Below, in pieces: positions 7,193-14,711 of a DNA stretch of 43,055 nt. Origin of the DNA: Bacteroidota bacterium (GTDB lineage: Bacteria; Bacteroidota; Bacteroidia; Cytophagales; Spirosomataceae); the NCBI GenBank assembly GCA_020161355.1, contig JAIUOF010000015.1, positions 1 to 43,055 of the forward strand. The letters are read 5' to 3'. Numbering within the stretch: the stretch's first letter is position 1; the number at the start of each line of letters is the position of its first letter. The position numbers and the translations under genes were made by a program. The notes under the pieces are model-generated. The model saw nothing but the letters and a program-made list of their open reading frames with translations, ran no database searches and was not told the origin of the DNA.

Positions 7193-8422
7193 ATGAAAAT
7201 CAATCATCAATATAAATTTTTATTAGTTATATTCAGTTTGTTTCTTTTCGTTTCTTGCAATAAAAAAGCCGCAGAAACAGTAACAGAAGAAGAACACCAC
7301 GACGAAACTGGTGTAGTCGAATTGACACCCATGCAAGTAAAATCAGCTCAAATAGTTTTCGGAATTTTTGAAAAGAAAAACCTAAGTGAAGTTATCACAG
7401 CCAATGGATACACCAAACTTCCCCCTCAAAATCAAGCTGATGTTTCGGTTTTTTTGGGTGGAATTATCAAAACAATTGCTGTTATTGAGGGGCAATTTGT
7501 AAAAAAAGGGCAGACATTGGCAACATTTCAGAGCATGGAATTCAACAATATTCGTTTAGCAAAAGCCAAATTGACCGAAGAATTGCAGCAAGCCAAAGTA
7601 AGCAAAGATTTTTTAGAGTTGGAATTTGCTCGTCAGAAAGAATTGAGCGATGAAAATGTAACGGCAAAAAAAACCTTTCAAAAAATCAATACTGAGCTTG
7701 AAACAATCAAGAATAAAATCAAAAATACTGAAAATCAAATAATTATTTTAGACCAAAACCTTTCGCTGGGTGGTAATGACAATGCTTCAATACTTTCTAT
7801 TGTAGCTCCTATTTCGGGCTATATAACAGAAGTGAAAGTGAAAATTGGGAGTAGTATTTCAGCTAATAATACATTATTCTCCATTGTAGATAATTCTAAA
7901 ATGCACGTTGATTTGTTGGTTTATGAAAAAGACCTATTCCGTATAAAAGTAGGGCAAAGTGTTCGGTTTGTTTTGACTAATCAAGGAAACCAAGAAATTA
8001 TCGGACGGATTTTTAGTGTTGGAAAGGCTTTTCAAAATGAATCAAAATCAGTGGCAGTTCATGCCGCCATCAATAATTCTACGATTGGACTGATTCCAGG
8101 AATGTATGTCAATGCCTTAATTGATATTGGTAAAAATGATGTAGAAACTTTGCCAATAGATGCTATTGCCAAAGCTGAAGGTAAGGAGTTTATTTTTATT
8201 CAAGAAGAACATGATGAAGAGCCAAAGAGCAAAGGACAAGAGGTTGATACGGGTGTTCATTTCAAGCGAATTGAAGTGAAAACAGGAACAACTCAATTGG
8301 GGTTTGTGCAAGTAACGCCTTTGCAAGAAATACCTGCTGGAGCAAAAATAGTGGCAAAAGGTGCTTACTATTTGCAATCTACTATGTCGAATTCGGAAGG
8401 CGGTGATGAGCATAATCACTAA
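7193..8422 (+). CDS. czcB: CzcB-type periplasmic adaptor (membrane fusion) lipoprotein
   Basis: The 409-residue protein has a lipobox FLFVSC (C22), a short His/Glu-rich stretch (EEEHHDETG) near 35-43, then a membrane fusion protein layout: barrel-sandwich half IKTIAVIEGQFVKKGQTLA, an alpha-helical hairpin of about 70 residues, the second half VAPISGYITEVKVKIG, a beta-barrel and a C-terminal domain. It ends in GGDEHNH, a probable metal-binding tail. It couples the CzcA pump to its fused channel and may hand metal to it. The start at 7193 is 10 bases after the czcA stop, so the two are in one operon. The ATPase gene follows 30 bases downstream. Confidence 0.9.
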   Translation: MKINHQYKFLLVIFSLFLFVSCNKKAAETVTEEEHHDETGVVELTPMQVKSAQIVFGIFEKKNLSEVITANGYTKLPPQNQADVSVFLGGIIKTIAVIEGQFVKKGQTLATFQSMEFNNIRLAKAKLTEELQQAKVSKDFLELEFARQKELSDENVTAKKTFQKINTELETIKNKIKNTENQIIILDQNLSLGGNDNASILSIVAPISGYITEVKVKIGSSISANNTLFSIVDNSKMHVDLLVYEKDLFRIKVGQSVRFVLTNQGNQEIIGRIFSVGKAFQNESKSVAVHAAINNSTIGLIPGMYVNALIDIGKNDVETLPIDAIAKAEGKEFIFIQEEHDEEPKSKGQEVDTGVHFKRIEVKTGTTQLGFVQVTPLQEIPAGAKIVAKGAYYLQSTMSNSEGGDEHNH

Positions 8423-8452
8423 TTTGTTTTTTTAATTTTAAAATTCAGAACA

Positions 8453-10501
8453 ATGGAACATAAACACATTTATGACAAGGACGGCAAACAACTTTGTTGT
8501 ACGCAAGAAGAAAAAATCAATATGGTAGCCAATAAACAATTAAAGAAAGAACACAAAGAGGTAGGTTGTTGTGCAATTGATGAACCAAAACACGATGAGC
8601 ATACCGATGATGATGGACACGGCCATTCGGGAGGAAATGAAAGCACTTTCAAAATGTTTTTGCCAGCCATCATTAGCTTGGCTTTATTACTCATTGCCAT
8701 TGCATTAGATAATTATTTCCCTCAATCGTGGTTTACAGGTTGGGTTCGGATTATTTGGTATGGTGTTGCTTACTTACCTGTTGGTTTTCCCGTGCTAAAA
8801 GAAGCAATAGAAAGCATTGGTAAAGGAGAAATCTTTTCTGAATTTTTGTTAATGAGCATTGCCACCATCGGAGCATTTGCCATTGGCGAATATCCCGAAG
8901 GTGTAGCAGTGATGTTATTTTATTCGGTAGGGGAGGTTTTTCAAGGATTGGCCGTAAAAAGAGCCAAGGCCAATATTAAAAGTTTGCTTGATCAAAGACC
9001 TGATGAGGTTACGATTTTGCAAAACAATGTAGCCACCACCATCAAAGCAGGCTTAGCAAAAATTGGAGATATCATTCAACTAAAGCCAGGTGAAAAATTA
9101 GGATTAGACGGTGAATTACTGTCAGAGACGGCATCCTTCAATACCGCAGCACTTACAGGCGAGAGCAAGCCTGACACCAAAGCCAAAGGCGAAACGGTGT
9201 TGGCTGGAATGATAAATCTCAATACTGTTTCTCAAGTAAAAGTTACGACTGACTATAAAGATAGCAAATTGAGCAAAATCTTGGAAATGGTGCAAAACGC
9301 CACAGCTCAAAAAGCACCAACAGAGCTTTTTATTAGGAAATTTGCAAAAATCTATACACCGATTGTGGTGTTGTTGGCTGTCTTAATTACAGTTTTGCCG
9401 TACTTTTTCGTAGAAAATTATCAGTTTAGCCAATGGCTTTACCGAGCTTTGGTTTTCTTAGTTATTTCATGCCCTTGTGCTTTGGTTATTTCAATTCCTT
9501 TGGGCTATTTTGGTGGAATTGGTGCAGCCAGCAAGAATGGTATTTTGTTCAAAGGAAGTAACTTTTTAGACATTATCGCCAATATTCAAAACGTGGTGAT
9601 GGACAAAACAGGTACAATGACTGAAGGGGTGTTTAAAGTACAAGAAGTTATCATAAAGCAAGATTTTAATAAAGATGAAATCTTAAAAATGGTTAATGCC
9701 TTAGAAAGTCAAAGTACACATCCAGTGGCTACTGCCATTCATAATTTTGTTGGAGAGATTGACTCGACCATCGAACTGAAAAATGTAGAAGAAATTTCAG
9801 GACATGGACTTAAAGCTGAAATAAATGACAAAGAATTATTAGTAGGCAATTTCAAATTGATGGATAAATTTTCAATCGCTTATGATATTGACCCAACAAC
9901 CATTGTTTACACCCTTATTGCAATTGCTTATGATAAAAAGTTTGTAGGCTACCTCACTATTGCCGATAGTATCAAAGAAGATGCCCAAGAAACAGTAAAT
10001 AAGCTGAAAGCATTAGGAGTAAATACCACCATGCTCAGTGGCGACAAAAGTAATGTTGTGAAATTTGTTGCGGATAAATTGGGAATAATAAATTCGTTTG
10101 GAGATTTGTTGCCTGAGGACAAGGTAAATAAAGTAAAAGAACTCAAAGCTAAAGGTGAGTCGGTTGCCTTCGTTGGTGATGGTGTAAACGATGCTCCAGT
10201 GGTGGCTCTCAGTGATGTGGGCATTGCTATGGGTGGCTTAGGCAGCGATGCCACCATTGAAACGGCAGACGTAGTAATACAAGACGATATGCCTTCAAAA
10301 ATACCTATGGCTATAAATATAGGAAAACAGACCAAGAAAATTGTTTGGCAAAACATCGTATTGGCTTTTGGTGTAAAAGCTATCGTATTGGCACTTGGGG
10401 CAGGCGGTTTAGCCACCATGTGGGAGGCGGTTTTTGCAGATGTAGGAGTTGCACTTTTAGCAATTTTGAATGCTGTCAGGATTCAAAATATGAAGTTTTA
10501 G
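8453..10501 (+). CDS. zntA: P1B-type Zn/Cd/Pb-exporting ATPase (ZntA/CadA-like)
   Basis: The 682-residue ATPase has the membrane metal site C340-P-C342 (SCPCALVISIPLG), phosphorylation motif D384KTGTMTEG, the HP motif STHPVA and hinge GDGVNDAPVV. The last membrane region reads FADVGVALLAILNAVRI; an Asp there together with CPC marks the Zn/Cd/Pb subgroup rather than copper. The usual N-terminal HMA domain is absent. Instead, residues 1-62 hold two Cys pairs (LCCTQ, VGCCAI) and a His/Asp stretch (KHDEHTDDDGHGHS). It pumps cytosolic divalent ions into the periplasm, where CzcA can remove them. It is the last gene of the module and is followed by a terminator. Confidence 0.92.
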   Translation: MEHKHIYDKDGKQLCCTQEEKINMVANKQLKKEHKEVGCCAIDEPKHDEHTDDDGHGHSGGNESTFKMFLPAIISLALLLIAIALDNYFPQSWFTGWVRIIWYGVAYLPVGFPVLKEAIESIGKGEIFSEFLLMSIATIGAFAIGEYPEGVAVMLFYSVGEVFQGLAVKRAKANIKSLLDQRPDEVTILQNNVATTIKAGLAKIGDIIQLKPGEKLGLDGELLSETASFNTAALTGESKPDTKAKGETVLAGMINLNTVSQVKVTTDYKDSKLSKILEMVQNATAQKAPTELFIRKFAKIYTPIVVLLAVLITVLPYFFVENYQFSQWLYRALVFLVISCPCALVISIPLGYFGGIGAASKNGILFKGSNFLDIIANIQNVVMDKTGTMTEGVFKVQEVIIKQDFNKDEILKMVNALESQSTHPVATAIHNFVGEIDSTIELKNVEEISGHGLKAEINDKELLVGNFKLMDKFSIAYDIDPTTIVYTLIAIAYDKKFVGYLTIADSIKEDAQETVNKLKALGVNTTMLSGDKSNVVKFVADKLGIINSFGDLLPEDKVNKVKELKAKGESVAFVGDGVNDAPVVALSDVGIAMGGLGSDATIETADVVIQDDMPSKIPMAINIGKQTKKIVWQNIVLAFGVKAIVLALGAGGLATMWEAVFADVGVALLAILNAVRIQNMKF

Positions 10502-10523
10502 CAATTGAATTTGCCGATTTTTC

Positions 10524-10570
10524 AAATCGACCTAGTTCACGCTTTGGCATTAATCTAGGTCGATTTTTTT
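10524..10570 (+). terminator. Rho-independent terminator after the ATPase
   Basis: AAATCGACCTAG (10524-10535) pairs perfectly with 10555-10566 around a 19-base loop and continues into a T run to 10570. It closes the czc module. Confidence 0.85.
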
Positions 10571-10622
10571 AAGTTTTAGTCAACTTTTCCATTAAATAAA
10601 TATTTTCTTCGAAAACATTTTT

Positions 10623-10630
10623 TATTTTTG
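10623..10630 (+). promoter_or_regulatory. TAnnTTTG promoter box of the copper cluster
   Basis: TATTTTTG matches the Bacteroidota -7 consensus exactly and lies 18 bases before the ATG at 10649. No clear upstream TTG/TTTG partner is visible at the right distance, so support is moderate. Confidence 0.4.
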
Positions 10631-10648
10631 CTCGTTATTTTTATTCAA

Positions 10649-11020
10649 ATGACTAATTTTTTCAAAATACTGTTCGCACTTGTAATCCTATGGACTTCGT
10701 TTAGTTCATTAGACGCTGTGGCTTGCGGTAAAATGAAAGATACTTCTGAAAAAAAGTCTTGTTGTAAATCTGGAAAGAAGGACTGTTGTAAAACAAAAAA
10801 AGTAGCTGAAAATCAAAAAAAACATGATGATTGTGGTGGAAAGTGTACCCATCCATCTTGCAAATGTGGGGTTTTGTTAACCCTTACAATAATACCATCG
10901 ACTTTAGATATCCAATACGATTTCCAATTTTTGTACAAAGAAATTTCGATTTCTTTCCTTCACGTTTCAGATACAACCGCTGGTTTTTACAGCAATTGGC
11001 AACCTCCAAAAATAAGCTGA
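10649..11020 (+). CDS. Secreted Cys/Lys-rich small protein with a QPPKI tail
   Basis: The 123-residue protein has a signal peptide (about residues 1-25), then a Lys-rich stretch with paired Cys (KKSCCKS, KKDCCKT) and a second cluster HDDCGGKCTHPSCKCG, nine Cys in all. A hydrophobic segment follows, and the end is FYSNWQPPKIS. That tail nearly repeats the end of the DUF6660 protein at 2413, although the middle differs, so it may be a divergent member or functional analogue. Clustered thiols in an exported protein suggest periplasmic binding of Cu(I) or a similar ion. The start at 10649 is chosen over the upstream in-frame TTG because it gives a compact leader. It heads the copper part of the island. 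Confidence 0.6.
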   Translation: MTNFFKILFALVILWTSFSSLDAVACGKMKDTSEKKSCCKSGKKDCCKTKKVAENQKKHDDCGGKCTHPSCKCGVLLTLTIIPSTLDIQYDFQFLYKEISISFLHVSDTTAGFYSNWQPPKIS

Positions 11021-11097
11021 TTCATTCTTCTCATGGGATAATTACGTCTTTTTGAGACTGTTAACCCTTTTTTTTTACATTATTTTAATTTTTTCAA

Positions 11098-11961
11098 ATG
11101 AAATCAATACCAAAAATATTGATAACAATCTTTATATTGTTGTCAGTTGTAGCATGTAAAGCTCAAATAAAAAATGCATTATCAGAAACTGTTAAAATTT
11201 ATGGAAATTGCGAAATGTGTGAGGCAACCATTGAAAAAGCTGGCAACGTAAAAAAAATCGCAGAAGTAGATTGGAACGAAGAAACCAAAATGGCTACGCT
11301 TACTTTTGATTCAAAAAAGACCAATCGAGATGAAATTTTAAAAAGGATTGCTTTAGCTGGCTATGACAGCGACAGCTATCTCGCTCCGCTTGATACTTAT
11401 TCCCAGCTCCCTTCTTGTTGTCAATATGAAAGGAAAGTAAAGTTGACGGAAAACAAAGAATCTGTTGCAGCCACAGTTTCTAAAACTGACATGCATGACC
11501 ACTCGGACATGCCGGCACAGAAGCAGGAAATACAAACTTTGAAAGCAGTTTTTGATAATTATTTTGCTTTAAAAGATGCTTTGATAAAAACAGATGGAGG
11601 GTTAGCATCAAACAAAGCTGGTGAACTTTTATCCGCAATCTCAGCTGTTAAAATGGAAAAACTTACCGCTGAAGAACATACTGTTTGGATGAAAGTGGTG
11701 AAGGATTTGGGTCTTGATGCAGAGCATATTGCCGATACAAAAGACCCAAGTCATCAGAGAGAGCATTTTATACCGCTTTCAAAAAACATGTATCAGCTCA
11801 TAAAAGTATCAAAGCAAGCATCGCCTGTTTATTATCAATTCTGCCCCATGGCCAACGACGGAAAAGGAGCCAATTGGCTTAGCAAAGAAAATTCCGTGAA
11901 GAACCCATATTATGGTTCTATGATGTTAACCTGCGGTAGCACAATAGAAACCATAAAATGA
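11098..11961 (+). CDS. HMA-domain / DUF3347 fusion lipoprotein
   Basis: The 287-residue lipoprotein (lipobox SVVAC, C20) has a heavy-metal-associated domain at about 30-95 with the metal site GNC38EMC41, a linker with HDHSDMP, and a C-terminal DUF3347 domain (about 148-280). The DUF3347 signature is visible as HQREHFIPLS and YYQFCPMANDGKGANWLS, ending in NPYYGSMMLTCGS. DUF3347 usually occurs with or fused to CusB-type adaptors and is thought to bind copper. Here it is joined to a Cys-type carrier domain instead, which suggests a periplasmic copper carrier. It is 83 bases upstream of the multicopper oxidase. A second DUF3347 protein without HMA lies at 19224. Confidence 0.8.
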   Translation: MKSIPKILITIFILLSVVACKAQIKNALSETVKIYGNCEMCEATIEKAGNVKKIAEVDWNEETKMATLTFDSKKTNRDEILKRIALAGYDSDSYLAPLDTYSQLPSCCQYERKVKLTENKESVAATVSKTDMHDHSDMPAQKQEIQTLKAVFDNYFALKDALIKTDGGLASNKAGELLSAISAVKMEKLTAEEHTVWMKVVKDLGLDAEHIADTKDPSHQREHFIPLSKNMYQLIKVSKQASPVYYQFCPMANDGKGANWLSKENSVKNPYYGSMMLTCGSTIETIK

Positions 11962-12044
11962 AACATTCATGACTAGGACTTTAGACACACTGGGAAATGA
12001 TTATTTCTTAGCGTCAAAGCGTCTTAGCAGTAAATTATAAACAT

Positions 12045-13496
12045 ATGAAACGAAAAGATTTTTTAAAAACCTTAGGATTTGGTTCAGCGAGTTTGCTCAC
12101 ATCTGCTGGCGTTTTGTCCTCGTGCATGAGCGGCATGAACCATGGCGATGCCGTTGTTCCTCAAGTAAATACCGGATTGTTTATTAATCCTTTAAAAATC
12201 CCCAAAACAGTTTCTGGAAATACATCTTTAGTAACTCAAAATACTTCAGAGGCTCTTTTGTCGGCATCAAAAGTAAATGTGCTAGGTTATGGAGAGGGCA
12301 TTTTAGGACCCACCATTAGGGTAAAAAAAGGAGATAATGTAAATATCAATTTGCTCAATAAGTTATCAGATCATTCGAATATCCATTGGCATGGCCTTAA
12401 AATCCCTGCCGACATGGACGGGCATCCCGACCAAATGGTGATGTCAAATGAGTCCTTCAATTATAAATTTTCTGTCAACCAGCAGGCTGGACTCAATTGG
12501 TATCATCCACATGTGCACAAATCTACTGCGGTGCAAGTTACGCAAGGATTGGCGGGGCTTTTTATAGTGGAGTCGGACGAAGAAAAGTCATTAGCTTTGC
12601 CAAGTGGAGAATTTGAAGTACCACTGATAATTCAAGACAAAAGAATAGCAAGCGATGGTACAATAAAATATAGCCCGACCATGATGGAAATTATGTCGGG
12701 TTATTTGGGAGAAAATATACTGGTCAATGGCACACATAAACCATTTTTAGATGTTTCCACCCGTTTTTACAGATTCAGGATTTTAAATGGTTCCTCTGCA
12801 AGAATTTATAATTTAAGTCTAAGTAATTCGGCTGAATTTTATGTGATTGGTTCGGATGGCGGAATTTTGCCTCAGCCAGAAAAAGTAAAAAATGTCATTT
12901 TGGGTTCGGGCGAAAGGTTAGATATTCTGGTAGACTTTTCGACAATGAAAGTCGGAGAGGTGGTTTCCCTAAAAAGCGAGACATTTTTTACAATGGGAAA
13001 CGCCCAAGGCAATCAACCTTTTGACATCTTGGCTTTTAATATTAAACGTCAAGAAAACAATACCTTCAAGCTGCCGAGTACTTTAATTCCAGTTCCGAAA
13101 CTTCCTTCGACTAGCATTAAAAGGGTTTTTACGCTGAAAATGGATATGATGAGCAGTGATGGAATGCATAAAATTAACGGGAAGGTTTTCAAATCTGGAA
13201 GGATAGACGAGACAGTTACACTTGGGTCAACAGAGATATGGGAATTTGATAATTCTACTGGAGATGAGGCTCATCCCATGCATATTCATGGTGTAATGTT
13301 CCAAGTTGTTGCTCGAATGGGTGGAAGGAATGTCATTCTACCGCATGAAAAAGGATGGAAAGACACAGTTCTTGTAGCTCCCGGTGAGAAAGTCCAAGTC
13401 GCAATGACATTTGAAATTAGTGGAAAATTTGTTTTTCATTGCCATAATCTTGAACATGAAGATGATGGCATGATGTTAAATTTTGAAGTAAAATGA
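12045..13496 (+). CDS. Periplasmic multicopper oxidase (CueO-like)
   Basis: The 483-residue oxidase has all four copper-ligand motifs: HWHG (H114, H116), WYHPHVH (H154, H156, H158), HPMHIHG (H410, H413, H415) and HCHNLEHEDDGMM (H465, C466, H467, H471 and a following Met). It would oxidise Cu(I) to the less toxic Cu(II) in the periplasm. The leader MKRKDFLKTLG resembles a twin-arginine signal with K-R-K in place of R-R, followed by a lipobox-like LSSC, so export as a folded lipoprotein is possible. Short Met/His segments (SCMSGMNHGD, MDMMSSDGMH) fit copper binding. Its stop overlaps the start of the AraC regulator (ATGA). Confidence 0.9.
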   Translation: MKRKDFLKTLGFGSASLLTSAGVLSSCMSGMNHGDAVVPQVNTGLFINPLKIPKTVSGNTSLVTQNTSEALLSASKVNVLGYGEGILGPTIRVKKGDNVNINLLNKLSDHSNIHWHGLKIPADMDGHPDQMVMSNESFNYKFSVNQQAGLNWYHPHVHKSTAVQVTQGLAGLFIVESDEEKSLALPSGEFEVPLIIQDKRIASDGTIKYSPTMMEIMSGYLGENILVNGTHKPFLDVSTRFYRFRILNGSSARIYNLSLSNSAEFYVIGSDGGILPQPEKVKNVILGSGERLDILVDFSTMKVGEVVSLKSETFFTMGNAQGNQPFDILAFNIKRQENNTFKLPSTLIPVPKLPSTSIKRVFTLKMDMMSSDGMHKINGKVFKSGRIDETVTLGSTEIWEFDNSTGDEAHPMHIHGVMFQVVARMGGRNVILPHEKGWKDTVLVAPGEKVQVAMTFEISGKFVFHCHNLEHEDDGMMLNFEVK

Positions 13497-14053
13497 AAAT
13501 TTTTATTAAAAATATGGTTTGCCCACGCTGCATTTTAGTAGTAAAAATGGAATTGGATAGACTATCTATCAATTACACTAATGTAGACTTTGGTGAAATA
13601 GATTTGGCTAATGAACTTAATGAGAAACAAATGAATGAATTAGAAAGTGTTTTGAATGAATTAGGTTTCGAAATATTGAATGATAAAAAAAACAAGATGG
13701 TGGAGAATGTGAAGATTTTAATTGTTAAACTCATTCATGAACAAGATAATAACCTTAGAATAAACCTGTCTGATTATTTGTCATCCAATTTAGGGGTGGA
13801 ATACCATTCACTAACTTCATTATTTTCTGAAATAGAGGGTTATACAATTGAACAATTTTTTATTTCACAAAAAATAGAAAAAGTAAAGGAATTGTTGGTT
13901 TATAATGAATTGACATTAAGTGAAATTGCCTTTCGTTTAAATTATAGTAGTGTAGCACATCTTAGCAATCAATTTAAAAAAACAACAAAGCTGACCCCAT
14001 CTGAATTTAAAAGATTGGGAAATCATAAAAGGAAATCTATTGGTATTATTTAG
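13493..14053 (+). CDS. AraC-family regulator with an N-terminal HMA-like CxxC domain
   Basis: In this 186-residue protein, residues 1-65 read like a short metal-carrier fold with KNMVCPRCILVV (C10, C13). The C-terminal part (about 85-178) is an AraC-type DNA-binding domain, recognisable from TIEQFFISQKIEKVKELL, LTLSEIAFRLNYSSVAHLSN and QFKKTTKLTPSEFKR. It is therefore a likely single-chain copper or silver sensor that switches transcription. The lack of a signal peptide fits a cytosolic regulator. It overlaps the oxidase gene by ATGA. Just downstream, three helically phased TGTAA boxes lie before the next promoter and are a plausible target. The same architecture recurs in Bacteroidota copper loci from memory; its ligand has not been shown here. 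Confidence 0.8.
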   Translation: MKIFIKNMVCPRCILVVKMELDRLSINYTNVDFGEIDLANELNEKQMNELESVLNELGFEILNDKKNKMVENVKILIVKLIHEQDNNLRINLSDYLSSNLGVEYHSLTSLFSEIEGYTIEQFFISQKIEKVKELLVYNELTLSEIAFRLNYSSVAHLSNQFKKTTKLTPSEFKRLGNHKRKSIGII

Positions 14054-14074
14054 AAAATACTAGGGCGAAAAAGT

Positions 14075-14130
14075 TGTAACTATTATGTAAAATTGTGTAA
14101 CACAATAGCCGATTAAGAATAATACTTTTA
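14075..14130 (+). promoter_or_regulatory. Phased TGTAA boxes and promoter before the HMBD gene
   Basis: TGTAAC at 14075 and 14096 and TGTAA at 14086 lie 11 and 10 bases apart, one helical turn each, all on one face. The last box also sits in the palindrome ATTGTG-TAA-CACAAT (14092-14106). TACTTTTA at 14123-14130 matches seven of eight bases of TAnnTTTG. Direct repeats about two turns apart just upstream of a promoter are typical of AraC-family activator sites, so the regulator encoded next door is the likely binder. Confidence 0.5.
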
Positions 14131-14152
14131 CATCATAAATCAAAAAAAACAA

Positions 14153-14707
14153 ATGAAAAAATTCAAAAAATTAATATTGATGGTTATAGTAACCGTTTCT
14201 ATTATTCCTTTTTTTGCAAAAGCACAGGAAGGTAATTATAAGCACCCCATCATGAGTATTGACTCAAAAGGTAAAATTGAACGGGGTGGGGTAGTGATCG
14301 GTCAAATCACTAAAGACAATGTAATCAATGATGCTAAAGGAAACAAAATTGCTTATGTGGATGGCCAAGGAAATTTGGTTGATGCCAAAGGAAAATTGAT
14401 GGGTCGAAGGGGGAAAGATGGGAAAACGTACCATAATGTTAATGGTGATTTGACAATCAGTGTTAAAGACAATGGAAAAACTTGTAATGTATTTGATGGA
14501 AATGGAGATAAGATTGGTAACATTCATTCCAGCTATAAGGGCATGGCCTGTGTTTTATATTGTTTTCAAAACGATATGGACATGAAAGATCACTCAAAAA
14601 TGAAAGATGCAAAATATGCCTGCCCAATGCACCCTGAAGTTACTGGAATGGAAGGCGATAAATGCCACAAGTGTGGTATGAAGTTAACTAAAGCAAGCAA
14701 AAAATAA
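14153..14707 (+). CDS. Secreted repeat protein with a C-terminal HMBD metal-binding domain
   Basis: The 184-residue protein has a signal peptide ending FFAKAQ (about residue 24). Its middle consists of short Gly/Asp-rich repeats of the form G-x-V-I-x-D-A-x-G-N (for example INDAKGNKIAYVDGQGNLVD), suggesting a small beta structure. A Met/His linker (DMDMKDHSKMKD) leads to a heavy-metal-binding HMBD domain, YACPMHPEVTGMEGDKCHKC followed by GMKL. HMBD domains supply Cys/Met/His ligands to copper pumps. It starts after the phased TGTAA promoter and lies 4 bases before copA, so both are probably made together. It may act as a periplasmic copper buffer or donor; this is inferred. Confidence 0.7.
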   Translation: MKKFKKLILMVIVTVSIIPFFAKAQEGNYKHPIMSIDSKGKIERGGVVIGQITKDNVINDAKGNKIAYVDGQGNLVDAKGKLMGRRGKDGKTYHNVNGDLTISVKDNGKTCNVFDGNGDKIGNIHSSYKGMACVLYCFQNDMDMKDHSKMKDAKYACPMHPEVTGMEGDKCHKCGMKLTKASKK

Positions 14708-14711
14708 TAGC

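Noticed and set aside
11050..11075. Terminator after the Cys-rich gene at 10649
   Set aside because: The only stem (GTCT/AGAC) is 4 bp and separated from the T run, so it is too weak to support.
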